From Hippopus hippopus (taxonomy: Eukaryota; Mollusca; Bivalvia; Cardiida; Cardiidae), in assembly GCA_946811185.2 (NCBI GenBank), contig OX328101.1, forward strand, positions 22,738,122 through 22,802,121: 64,000 bases of DNA, in the 5' to 3' direction. Below are positions 28,883 to 40,965 of this stretch, piece by piece. The position numbers were made by a program, and so were the translations under genes. Below the pieces are notes generated by a model. The model searched no databases, was not told the DNA's origin, and saw nothing but the letters and a program-made list of their open reading frames with translations. Positions within the stretch are counted from its first letter, which is position 1. The number at the start of each line of letters is the position of its first letter.

Positions 28883-29926
28883 TATTAGCAAAGAAATAAA
28901 AACAAATACTTTTATCTCCAGCTGTGTTGTTCTAGATTTGTGTTCTAAAGTTGTTAGTGCTTCCGCTTTGCCACGCGTTATTGAAATAATTTGACTTAAT
29001 GTTACATTTGTAGAAAAATTTAGATTTACCATTCTTCCGCTTTCGTAGCAATGACTCAAAAATGCTTCCGATACACAGGTTGCCAATCGTCTTACCACTA
29101 CAAAGGTATACTATTTAAGTGTTTAGTCCATTCACATTTTATGTCAATTTTGGCGTCCGTCATTCTACTGATCATTTTTTAAAATATTTGTATGTGCGAA
29201 TGTTAGATTACCTGTCTGTTGCTTAATAAAGCCTAATCTGTAAAACATTATATTAAAGCTACAAATAGAAAAAAAGGGCGCTTACGTTTTTAACATTGAA
29301 TCGAATTCCAAGATCTTGATCAAGTTATCTTTCCACGTAAAACAGAACTTTCAGGATCAGGCGCCTCCTTATAACGTACCAAAAAGTGTAATAAAGCCAT
29401 TGTTACAGCCACATAAATTTTACTCTACACTTAAACCCTTCATAGAAAACAAAAACGAATCTTAACTTCTTTGAGGCAAAAAGGTTACCGAAAGCATTCT
29501 TGGAAAGATAGAAACTGCTGGTTATCAGTATTTTCTTCTTTTCCCACGTTGTTTACTACCCTGTCAGAGATAAACCCCATTATCTGATCCACTGGTTGTC
29601 TGCAAATGCTTTTAATTTGGAAAAGTCTGAAATTGTGTCGTCCGGTGAAGAGTGAACCCTTTCGCCGCCAGCTAGACAAATCTAGCTTCATTTTCTTTTT
29701 CGAGGTTCACAAGGTGCTTTTCTCCAAACTTAGAGGATGATTTTGGTCAGATTTAAGCATCTGGTCTAGGACGGAGCAAATCAAAGATCGGGCTGCAATG
29801 TTTTGTGTATGTCTGATCTTGATCTACATTTGGTAGAGAAAGCTAGAAAAAGCCACTAGAAATGAAAGGTTTAATGAAGTGTTGGTAATAAAATAAAAGT
29901 TTCATTAACGTCATTACGAAAATTAC

Positions 29927-30196
29927 ATATGAGCCGTGCTCTGTGAAAAGGGGGCTTAATGCATCTGCGAAAAGTATCGACCCAGGTCAGCCTGCGCAAT
30001 CCGCGCAGGCTGACCTGAGTCGAAACTTTTCGCCATTGGTCAATTTTCTGCCTGTCAAAGGACCAGTCTACCTCATGATTGAGTTAGTTGTTTAAAAAAG
30101 TGGCTATTATCGATCCATAATTGTGTGATGACTTGCCAGGCATTATGTATCACGGAGGTGCATTAAGCCCCCTTTTGCCAGAGCATGGCTCATATT
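29927..30196. mobile_element. 270-bp MITE with ATATGAGCC ends
   Basis: Ends ATATGAGCCGTGCTCTG and CAGAGCATGGCTCATAT are inverted. An internal palindrome CAGCCTGCGCA..TGCGCAGGCTG forms a strong hairpin near 29,990-30,010. Related copies are at 48,303-48,546 and, partly, 2,119-2,300 with its copy B twin. Confidence 0.7.
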
Positions 30197-30657
30197 TATA
30201 TATAAAAAAATACAGCTGTTCTAAATATTTGATTTTTCTTCCCTTCTGGAGACGTCGAGTCCGGTATCTTAGTAACGTTTCGGAGTTGAAACCAGGGCTG
30301 TCTCTGGTTGGAACCCCCAGCTCAGCCAATTTTTTTCTGAGGACAAATGATACTCATTTCCCAAGGATTTATTTCTTTTTCGCCACTTATCGTTGTTTGG
30401 ACGATGGTAATGTGGGTAAGCAGCCAGTGGCTTTGGAGGAACATTGTACACAGTACTCGTAAAAGAAAACTCCATGAAAGCATGGAGAGGTGTAATGATC
30501 GCCGCCATTATAAAAATAAAAATAATTTTGAAAATGGCATTAAATAAACAAACAAACAAGCAATCAAAATTGAAACAGTTTGCAGAAAATGGAGAAAATA
30601 CAGATTGACAGCCTTACTCCCAAGGTTCGTTAAAACACGTGATTGTGCGATAAAGGG

Positions 30658-30875
30658 TTAACTCTTTACCAAACAACAAAGTTTTGTACTGGACCAAATT
30701 GAAAGCATTTGCAGACAATAAATTAAATGTAACTTAAATGGCGATTTATGTAGTTGATAGGGTACAAAACATTGGGTGAAATGGAGAAAATGCTGGTTAC
30801 CAGCCTTTTCTTTTTTTCCCACAATGTTTTTAAAGCCTTCTATTTCAGGGTCGGGATTGTGTAGTAAAGAGTTAA
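30658..30875. mobile_element. MITE of the TTAAC(C/T)CTTTACC family, diverged
   Basis: A 218-bp member with ends TTAACTCTTTACC and GTAAAGAGTTAA and the same internal hairpin. It is more diverged than the copies at 22,054 and 1,700. Another degraded inverted member lies at about 29,462-29,665, and traces occur near 25,750, 27,480, 39,360, 47,760 and 51,150. Confidence 0.65.
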
Positions 30876-31523
30876 AAAGCTTCGTAATACACCAAGACAT
30901 CGCAATCAGAATTAATCAAAGTAGAAACACAAGGAATTCATCGTAATTATTCCATTTTACAGAATTACAATGGTAGGACTTGAAATGGCAGAAATTTATG
31001 GGTAGGCAAGATATGCCTAGCCTTAAAAATATCTCTGGCGCATTAAAAAGTTTCTTATTATCCTTTTACAGTCTTTCATTATCTATTGAACCTAGGTCAG
31101 TTTGTAATTTTGTAGAAAATTTTTTGCCCCCAATTCTTTTTTCGAAGTTTCAGACTAATCAAAATTGAAATTATTTTTACACAGGCATGCTGAACAACAG
31201 AACAACATACACGTATGAATGACATGGATAAAATAAAAACGTTTCATAAAGAACACGAAACGCTCGAACCACGATAATTCTAGTGGCCGTATTCACTTAC
31301 AATTCTATATTTCTAAGTGATGCTTAGAGCTCAAAAAGTGAATTCTTCGAGAAAATAAAAGCGAAGGCGCCTTGCGCAGTAGCGTTTATTTTCTCAAAGA
31401 ATTCTCATTTTTGAACTCTAACCAATTTAGTGATCCACTAACTTTTACGCATAAACTGATTTTATATAAACTTATCCGCTTGAGAGTGTGATCCACTTTT
31501 TATACAATGAACGAATGGATGAA

Positions 31524-31553
31524 GGAATGAATGAATGAATGAATGAATGAATG
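31524..31553. repeat. (GAAT)n tract at the LINE 3' end
   Basis: Short tetranucleotide array; on the minus strand it reads (ATTC)n, as a LINE tail might. In unit 2 the tract is at about 41,386-41,413 and slightly shorter. Confidence 0.7.
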
Positions 31554-32612
31554 TGATTTATGTGATTTACGGCCCGTCGACAGCTTAGGTCGTAGGTCGT
31601 ACTGCGCGCATTTATTTTGTAAATAATACTGTGGAACATTGCAACAAAATGTTTAAGGCAAAAATAATAAAGCAGAATTCTCGTTAAGGAAAATTATATG
31701 AAATTAATTATGAAAGGACGAAAGGCACTACTTTTAAGCACAAACATGCCCTTGTTACCATCTAAAACGCCTACAGCACATGCTATCCATTTTTATGCCT
31801 TCTTTATATCGTAAAATATATTAAAACAAAACAGGAAACATTTTCTTTCTTTTCAAAATGCTTTTTAAAATCGAAGCATAATTCAATGCACTAAATATCG
31901 TCATTTATTAACAAAGTCCAAGGGTTTGTTATAGATCTACAAGAGCCTTTTCGCACCACATTTTCCTTCTTTTGTTTGCATCATAGATTTGGTTTGGAAA
32001 ACGAAAGTCGACAATGTTTTCGCATACGGTGAGGTTATGTTATGTGCAATTTTATTGAAAATTTACGGGATCAAGATAAATTTGCTTTGTGTTTTAAGGT
32101 TGGAGAATTACATTAGCTATGCTCGTTGATTTCTGATATTTCATAGGCTGTTGGAATTAATTTAAATTTAAACATATTTTATTCTACAGAAATACATGTA
32201 CATGAACAATACAAATGCATTAAATTGACAAAAATAATACTGTAGAAATGGATCGGAACGGAAGCAAAGCTTATAGAGTTCCTCTCCAATTTCCGGTTAT
32301 TGCATGTATAAAGTACGATATTTTAAGGTTAAGAAAGAAGAACAATGAAAGAAGGAAAAATATGTGGGAAAGTAGGGGGTGTGCAAATAGGTGTGGAGTG
32401 TTAGACCTGATGGTGCAAATTTCATCTGTAAGAGACCATATATAGAGACAATAAAAGCATTACAACCTGACTGTCACTACTACGTAAGTGTTAACTATTA
32501 CAGTTTATAAAGACGAAGATAAGAATGCTACACTATGAGTGTCATCTGCCAGTTCCCGCAGCAGAATATTCTATTGTCCCTTAAAAACAAAACAAGACAA
32601 AGAAACAACGTA

Positions 32613-35600
32613 CTAAAGAGCAAATCTTCCACTTGCATGGATATAAGTATGCACTGCTGCAAATATTCTTTCATTATCATTCAGGCTAAGACTCTCATCT
32701 CCATATAAGATGATTCGAAGGGAGACTCTTACTATCTCATTAATATTAGAGTTTAAATGATTTCTTAATTCATTATAAATTGCACATTTTAGAAAATAGT
32801 GTTCAGTTGGTTCAACTGAGCCGCATCTACAGAGTGGCGATTGTACTAAATTTTTCAAGTATAGGTGATGATTAAGAGAACTACACTTGTTACGCAGTCT
32901 AGCATGGATAATCTGAATTTTTCTTTCGCCGAAGAAATACAGTGGTCTTGGAGCGGGTTTGTCAAGGTTTAAATGATATTTAAAAGATGTCAGTGATTCT
33001 GCGTTCTTAATCTCATCCGGTAGGGAATTCCAATCATTAATTACAGACGGTAGAAATGAATTGTTATACAAGCTAGTTCTGCAAGCAATGGTTCTCAAAT
33101 TATTAGGTCTACGCAGATTATAAGTCGTTGAATCACCAATCGTTGGAGGGACGAGAACATTAAGATAATTTGGAGAGAGTCCATTTACCATTTTGTAGAA
33201 GTGAATCAACTTATGTTTTCGCCTTCTTTCGCTTAAAGTTTCCCAACCAGATTCCTGAATAAGATCAGCAATAGCAACAAGTTTAGTACAGCCTGTAACT
33301 ATACGTGCAGCTTCATTTTGAACTTTGTCTAGCTGATCCTTTAACCCCTGCGAAAGATTGTCCCATATGACATCACCATACTCCAAAATAGGCCTTATAA
33401 ATGAAAAGTATTTGACATAAAGAGACTTGGATGATCTGGCTTAATACGTTTGCGGGATATAACCAGCGATTCAGACTTTGCAGGGTTGAACTTGACCAGC
33501 CACTTTTGTGCCCAATCTGTAATTTTATCGATGTCAGACTGTAAAATACTTCCTACATCAGCCGGATCGCCTACAGTCATTGATAAGCTTGTGTCGTCTG
33601 CAAAAAGATTGATATTTGCCTGAATATCATCAACTATGTCATTTATATAAACTAGAAATAGTAAAGGTCCTAGAATGGATCCTTGAGGGACACCGGCCTG
33701 CACATGACACAAGAATGAAACTCCCCCTGGTAAGATAACTCTCTGGAAACGATTCGAAAGATAATTAGAAAACCAAGATAATAGTTTACCATGGATTCCG
33801 ACCCGTTTCAACTTAAAAAGTAAGCCTTTATGCCAAACTTTGTCAAACGCTTTACTTATGTCAAAAAACACAGCTCTAAATTCCAGCCCGTCGTCTAAAG
33901 CTTTGCACATTTCATTATAAAGACCAGTTACTTGATTAACTGTAGAGTCGCCGGGCATGAAACTAGACTGGAAGGGTGTAAAATAATTGATGTCTTTCAG
34001 ATGGTTATAAACATGCTTGAATATAATGCGTTCGAATACTTTTTCGATATTATTCAATAAAGAAACGGGTCTGTAGTTTGATGGAAGAGAAGGGTCACCG
34101 GGTTTAAATATTGGACATACATTGGATATTTTCCATGAAGATGGAACTGTATAAGTATTTAATGAGTAGTTGAACAAATCACATAAATGAGGTGCAATCT
34201 GTCCAGCTACTTCAATAAGAACCCTGTTATTAATACCGTCAGGCCCTGAAGCTTTCCCAAGTCTCAGTGATTTCAAAACATCCAGTACCTCGAACGGCAT
34301 AATATTAATTGTATCTAAAGAAGATTGAGTCAGTGGGTAATTTGCTTCTGGAAGAGTACTTAAAGAATCATCTATACGTGATTGATTTGCAAAATAAGAG
34401 TTTAGTACATTAGCTTTCTCATTGTCGTCAATTACCATTGAATCGCTGGAAAAATAAAAGAGAGGAGGGATTGACGATGAAGAACTTGAAGACATAAGTG
34501 ACTTTAAAGTTTTCCACCAATCACGTGGAGATAGTGTACCAGATTTTAATTTTGAGGATAAGAGATCGTAGTAATTTTCTTTGGTTTGTCGAATTAGTGA
34601 TATTACTTCATTTCTAACGGATTTGAATTTTGTCCAGTGACTAGCTTTATTTGATGCCTTGGCTTTTTTATACAATCTCTTGCGATAGCGAATTTTCCTT
34701 TTAATAAAACAGGTCATCCATGGTGGTTCCTGGGAGTTAATCCCGACAGTTTTGCTTGGAATAAACATACGAGTTTTATCCGTGATGACACTTGCAAAAT
34801 TTTCAGCATATATGTCAATATTATCATTGTGTATAGAGTGCCAATCGAAATTAGCAAGACAGCCTCTTAACTGGTTATAATCACCTTGATCGTATTTCCA
34901 AATCGTACGTTGAATAGTTTTTAACCTAGGTTTAAAGAAATTAAATACACCAAAGACAGGACAGTGATAACGCACTGAAAGATCAAGACAAGGCTCGCCA
35001 ATGACAGTTGTTAGAATTGAATTTTTATTTGTAACAAAAAGAAGGTCAATGGTAGACATGGAATTTTCGGTGAAATGTGTTGGTTCGTCAATACATTGAA
35101 CTAAATTAAACTGATTACATAAATCTTCGACCTTACGAAATTGATTTTCGTTCATAGTATTCAGATTAAAATCACCAGTAATTATAACATCAGCAATATT
35201 AGAATTTATAGCAAGATCTATAGAATCTTCAATAAGTGAAGTATAGGTCGAGTCAGAGTTCGGTGGTCTATAAAATACACCATACAAGATGTTCCTATTA
35301 TTAGTGGACTTGATTTGTATCTAAATACACTCAAGTCCACCAGTTTCGAGATCATTTCTACGTGTGTAAGACAAATTATTTTTTAGATATAAAATTACAC
35401 CACCGTATCGGTCGTGAGCTCTATCTTTCCGTTCTGGTGGATGGAAGGAAGGGAAATGCAGCTCGTCTGAAGATAAACTATCATGTAGCCAAGTCTCAGA
35501 AAATGAGACAACATCAAAAAAGGAAAACTCCGCAATTAAAGTATTAAGCTTATTAGCTATACTTTGGACATTATAATGGACGGTAGAGAGATGATTGGGA

Positions 35601-36034
35601 AGATTAAGAAAATTGTACAAATCTGTACTCGACAAACTATTTGAAGAGTCACTAGGATGCGGACCAGGATTTGGATGGACATCGCCTGCTCGCAGTATCA
35701 AAAGATGAGTCACTACCGTCAAAGGCAACAAGGTGTAAATGGTAAATTGAAATACCGATCTACAAAATTGTACGTTCTCTTCACAGCGTTTACCTGTCAA
35801 TAGTCGTTTTTTAGTGATATGTAAAATCTGTTTGGTCAGAGATAACGAATGTCTAATATTCATTAGGATTGAATATGAATATATCATACTGCTTAGGACT
35901 GAAAGAAGAACGAACAGTGTAACAGTCAGATGAAAATGAAGATTTGGACAATATTTTGGGTGGCTACAAAGATACCTTAAAATTCTACAGTTCATGTTAC
36001 CGCACGTAGTAAGTGCAGGAATAACATGTAGCAA
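32613..36034 (-). pseudogene. LINE ORF2 (endonuclease-reverse transcriptase), unit 1, broken
   Basis: CR1/jockey-like LINE ORF2. From 36,034: a hydrophobic N-terminal part, then a 2A-like GDVHPNPGP at residues 117-125 (35,660-35,686). Next an APE-type endonuclease (SETW, GDFNLN, YHCPVF), then the RT with SFMPGDSTVNQV, FFDISKAFDKVWH, AGVPQGSILGPLLFL and FADDTS. Near the C-terminus a CRCGS...HYFLKC zinc-knuckle-like segment. Breaks: an in-frame TAG at 35,321-35,323, between endonuclease parts, and a 166-bp deletion with TA microhomology at 33,410/33,411 that shifts the frame. The TAG is also in unit 2. This copy cannot make a full protein. Confidence 0.9.
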
Positions 36035-36499
36035 CCCAACACATGTCCAAATCTATGTTCTTTACAATGTACCAGAGTTATGTTGTGAGTAAAACCAAAC
36101 AGAATCATTAGACACTCCACACCATCTAGACAAAGAAGTGAAAACATTAAAAAAATGAAAAATGAAAACTTTAGTGTAATTTCGGAATGGTAAATATAGC
36201 GCTATAAAAAGGAAACAAAAGTACAGAAAAAAAGTCGGGAAAGTTGTAGTATATGTGATTTCTAAGAATGTTAAGTATGCTTAAAGAGTGCCTGGGAAGT
36301 GTACGACAAATATTCAGAATATGACAGAAAAATGCTTAGAATAATCGTAAAAATACTTGAAGACAAAACAGTATTTCGTAACTGATACGGTGCCTAATTA
36401 AAACAAAAATACTTCGGAATGATAAGCATTGGATCCCTTAAGGTAAGTTGAACAAGGAAAGTCTAAAAGATACATTGACATTTTGGAATCATGACTCTT

Positions 36500-39000
36500 G
36501 GATTGTACCCTTCTCAAACCGCACGTTAAGTGCAGTCTGATCATGGTCCACACCAGTACCAAAGTCGAGTAACGATTGAACAGAAATCATTATAGTCAAG
36601 GAAAAAATTACAAAATAATGAAACTACCCTCGAAATCCTAAATATATACATATATACACACACAAACAAAAAAAAAAAAAAAACGAAGCTAGTAACAAAC
36701 ATACAAGAATAAGAAAAAACAGGGGAGGTAACTCCGTAAATGTCTCATTTTCAAACACAACAAATTAATAATACCTGACAAAATACTATGTTTACCGAAA
36801 CACCGCTTATACATTTTTCTTTAAAAACTGACATTTGTAATTGCAACAGCAAGGCTAACTTCGGACAGCTGGTCTATGTAAAATAGTGGGTGTGCGCCCA
36901 AGATCAGGCCGCACATTATATGATGTCTGATCCCGGCCCACGCCGACTACAAAAAAGATAGAAGACGCTCAAAGGTTCAATAGATCAAACCGATTAAAAC
37001 CAAGATCACATTAATTGCACCCAAGTCTTATGACAGTCTCAGCAAGGTGGAAAGTGAGCATCAGCAATCAAAAATACGTGCAGTCCAACCTTAATCCATT
37101 CGAGCTCAAAAAAGGAAAAAAAATATATGCAAGAGAAAAAAGTATAATGTACAAACATTAATCTTGAAAAACTTACACATACATATATACACATACAAAG
37201 AAAGTGAAAAACTAAAGCTTTGTCAAGAGGAGACATAAAACTCCGTTTTGACTGCCATTATATCTGACAAAAAACTAAACCTTAAAGACCCAAACACCGC
37301 CGATAAACAAAAATGGATATTTTTCCTTGAGAAGGAATCACAGTTTTTGTAACCACAAGTCCATGCACGGTCTAAAAAACTATACATAATAATGGGCGTG
37401 CGTCCAAGATCAGACTTCATGGTATATGCTGTTCGATCCTGACCCACACCAACCGAAAACTAAGAAGTCTTAAAAGGCTGTCGATAATTGAAAAGACACC
37501 AGACAGAATGAAGACACGACAATGGATAAACAAAATTGACACTATCATTGCAATTTGCAAAGTTGCCGACGGTCTGAAGGACTATACATAATAATGGGTG
37601 TGGGTTCCAAGATCAGACCGCATGGTAAATGCTCTCCAATCCTGGCCCACTCAAGTCACAAATATATGGGAGGTATTCATATTTGGAAAAGCACTAGACA
37701 GATTGAAAACATAGCTTTGGATAAATAAAACGGTAATTTTTATTGGGAAATGAACGCGGTATTGGGAAATGAACGCAATTACTGCTACTTCGAGATTACC
37801 CGCAGCTTGAGGGTCTATAAATAATACTGAGTGTGCGACCAAGATCAGTCCGCATGCTATATGATATCCGATCCTGTCCAATACCAGTAACAAATAAAAG
37901 ATCTTTTATTAAGTACTCAAAGTTGTACAGACATTAGACTGAATGAAACATCACATTGGATAACTTTGTGCATATTTTTTCTTGGAAAATGAACACAATT
38001 ATTGCAACTTTTAGATGAAATATTGCCTCAATGAGTGTGACCAAGATCGAACCGTATGCTATATGCCGTTAGATCAATGTCCACACAAGTCACAAATATA
38101 ATTTTTATCAGGTACACAAAGTTGGAGAGGCCATATACAGAATGAACACATGACCTTGGTTAGGCAAAATGGACATTTTTCTTTGAAAGTGGACAGTATT
38201 ATTATTACAACTTAATTGTTGCTTATAGCATGAAGGTTTATACATAATAATGAGTGTTGGCCCAAGATTAGACCACGTGGTATTTCCTGGCCAAAACATG
38301 TCACAAATATAACCTACTAGGTACTGAGAGTTGAATGGGCACTAGACTGAATGATAAAATAGCCGCACAATACAAAAAAATGGACAAAATTACTTGGGAA
38401 ATAAACATCATTCTCATGGGATGGATGTGGGTCCAAGATCAGACCGCATGGTATATGCTGTCCGATCCTGGCCCACGCAAGTCACAAATACATGTACATA
38501 TTAGGTAATCAAAGTTGAAAGGCACTGAAGAGAATGAAAACATGGCCGTGAGTAGATGAAATAGACATTTTTTTGGGAAATGCACACAATGTTGCAACTT
38601 CAAGTCTGCATATGGTCTCAAGATCTATACATTATGGGTGTCTGTCCAAGATCAGACCGCAAGCTATATGCTGTCCGAACCTGGCTCACACCAATCTCGA
38701 ATGTGAGAAGTTTTTACATGCACTTAAAAATTGAAAGACACATAATTAGACACTGACTGATAACACGACTCTTGCGCCTTTCACCGAAAATTGTGAATAC
38801 ATTAATCTTGAAGCTGCACCTTAACTTCAAGTACTGATTTCCAACCAGTATTGAAAACCCATAATATTTGATTTAAAAATTTTGCTCGTTGCAGGAATCT
38901 CACCTGTAAGACACTGCATATGCAAGATCAGACTGCACGTTCTGTGACGTTCGATCGCGACCCACACCGTCCGCAAAAACTCACAAAGTCGCTCTTCGCA
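36500..39000. repeat. Degenerate tandem monomers of about 200-250 bp
   Basis: About nine to ten units, each with the core AAGATCAGACCGCAT, then .TATATGCTGTCCGATC and a GGCCCACACCA..TCAC end. Cores lie near 36,901, 37,410, 37,610, 37,842, 38,042, 38,263, 38,435, 38,650 and 38,925. The core is an imperfect palindrome (GATCAGACCGCAT against GATCGGACAGCAT). Unit 2 keeps only the part up to 47,732. They could be promoter-like monomers of the LINE or an unrelated satellite inserted between ORF1 and ORF2. Confidence 0.7.
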
Positions 39001-39707
39001 GCCCAAGAGTCAACAATTAGGACATTATATCACAACGAACGTTCCCTTCACTCATAAAAGTGAAAAGAAGAGCCCTGTGAAACATATCCATCAATAGTGT
39101 ATCAAGATTGGAATATTTATTTGCCATTGCTTAGCCCCACCAAAACAGTTATCAAAATATAACATAATCACGAAAAAAAAAGTTTATGAGAAGTGCAGCT
39201 GTCAGTAATTTTCTACAGCAGAGCAGCTTACATGCCACCAGTTGCTGTCTCACATAAGAAGAAAATACTCTTTTTCGTAGAAACTGACTCATTATCTCTG
39301 TACAGGCAATAAATTGTGGCATTTGAATGCGTTTACAGACGACGAAATACATATGGCTACAATGATGGGATCTGTCTATAAGATGACAAAGAAAACATTG
39401 CAAGAAAAGGAAAATATCCTGGTTACCAGAATCTTTTCCCCATCCCAGAGTGCTGTGTAATTCAACATCGTCGTTAAGAGCTCGGCATTATTTGACAGAA
39501 AGTAAAAAGACAAAGACACGGAAGTTGCCTTCCACTTTAGCATTAACAGATATGTTCCATTGTAGTAAGCAATGTCACTCTTGTCGAAACAGTTATCATG
39601 CGATCAAAAGAAAGTCAGTATGATATAGGTTCAAATGGGGTTCAAAATGGGGAGAGAAAGCGGTTGGGGGGGGGGCGGTTGCTGTCACTATACTGCACGA
39701 AAAAAAG

Positions 39708-40583
39708 TTATACTGCCTGAGCTAGGCTATCAAGATCTGACTGGCTTTCAACTCGATGCACTCTCAAGTTTAAGTCCTTCACAAAGATAGTGCCATCATA
39801 TGTCCACGCACTGACCACTCTCTTCTCTTTCACCATTTTCCTTGCTTGAAAGAATATATCTCTCCTAACCTTCGTTAAATCCTCATTAATGAAAGTACCT
39901 TTGTATCCCTTGTGTTTTAGTTGGGATTTCTGTTTCATCAGTTTTTGACGGGAGCGGTAGCTGACAAATTTTACAATGATATCTCTGGGTCTATCTGTAC
40001 GAGTAGTGTCCTTTGGTTTACCGACACGACGGGCTCGATCTACTTCAATAGTCAGGTTAGAATTTATTGTATCTGCTAATGTCATAATTTTATCCTCCAC
40101 TGATTCACCATTTGTTTCAGGAACCTCTGATATTCTTATACACTTCCTGCGACTGTACTGTTCGGCAGAGTCTAGTCTAGCCTCCACAACCTGAAGCCTT
40201 CGCTTGAGTTGCTGGTTTTCTTCCTCAAGATCCGATATTCTGCTTCGCAATTCACCAAGCACACCGTTGACGATTTTTGCCACCATATCTTCTATCTGAG
40301 TATTTGTAGATTCTTGGATAGAACTTGTAATTTGCGTAATATGGTCCTCAGATAAAGTTATTGTCATCGTAGGATAGCCAACGTTTTCAGCACTTACGGG
40401 GACTTGACCATTCTCTGTGTCGACATCACTCGGATCGGTTACCGCTTATGGCACTTCTTCGGTAATAGCGGGTTCTAGGTTAATTTTGGATTTCTTCGTG
40501 TCCATTAATTCAACGGGAAAAGACAAAACACGCTTTGACGCTGACACTGACACTGACGTAGTTTGCCGAGGAGTTGAAGCCAT
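39708..40583 (-). pseudogene. LINE-type ORF1 protein with coiled coil, one internal stop
   Basis: From ATG 40,583 the frame gives 291 codons with an in-frame TAA at codon 46 (40,446-40,448). An intact frame resumes at Met 40,367 (219 aa). Residues of that part form a coiled coil (ISDLEEENQQLKRRLQVVEARLDSAEQYSRRK) followed by a basic RRM-like and C-terminal domain (RARRVGK...RPRDIIVKFVSYRSRQKLM), as in L1-type ORF1 RNA-binding chaperones. A TATA-like CTATAAAAAC lies about 60 bp upstream. It sits 3.7 kb before ORF2, with the monomer array between, so linkage to the same LINE is likely but not proven. Confidence 0.75.
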
Positions 40584-40965
40584 ACTGATTATTGGTTACT
40601 TAACAATTTTGATCAGTATAGTTTTGCAAAAAATCGAGCGTGGGTGTTTTTATAGTCAGTCAAATAATCCTTTAATACCCTTTACTTATTGATATGATAC
40701 CTTTTACCTCCTCAATACTCCCTATTACAATGAACAGTGATCAATAGAGCGTGAAAATGGAGAAATACAGTCTTACATGAGAGAACCGTGCAAATACCTA
40801 TGCCACTCCTCAAAGATTAAGTTAGCTCATATTCACAAACGATTCAGGCAAAACACAAGTTACAAATCACTCCTCAAAACATTACAAAAGGAAGAAATTC
40901 TTTCCCGCGACAAAATTTTCTGTTTATGCTACCATAACCGAAACCGGAACTGACTGAACCCCGGT

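Larger units (their letters stand above)
28970..31190. repeat. Old diverged relative of 1,020-2,810
   Basis: Many words recur in the same order in both blocks: TTCGTAGCAA, GGTTGCCAATC, CTTTTAAC-type blocks, the TGATCTTGATCTACATT tract and CTTTCATTATCT. Identity is clearly lower than between copies A and B, so this is an older duplication or a long composite repeat. It contains the MITEs at 29,462, 29,927 and 30,658. I see no gene in it. Confidence 0.6.
31075..40965 (-). repeat. 9.9-kb unit 1 of a tandem LINE-bearing dimer
   Basis: 31,075-37,712 is repeated nearly identically at 40,966-47,732, in the same orientation and head to tail. The match includes about 430 bp beyond the LINE's (ATTC)n-like tail, so the second copy arose by DNA duplication, not retrotransposition. 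The junction at about 40,965 lies in a short shared word (GAACC..GGTCAG). This unit is complete; it contains ORF1, the monomer array and a broken ORF2. Confidence 0.85.

Noticed and set aside
32248..32445. 65-codon plus-strand frame kept in both LINE units (also 42,108-42,305)
   Set aside because: It lies antisense in the LINE 3' UTR; its conservation is explained by the recent DNA duplication.
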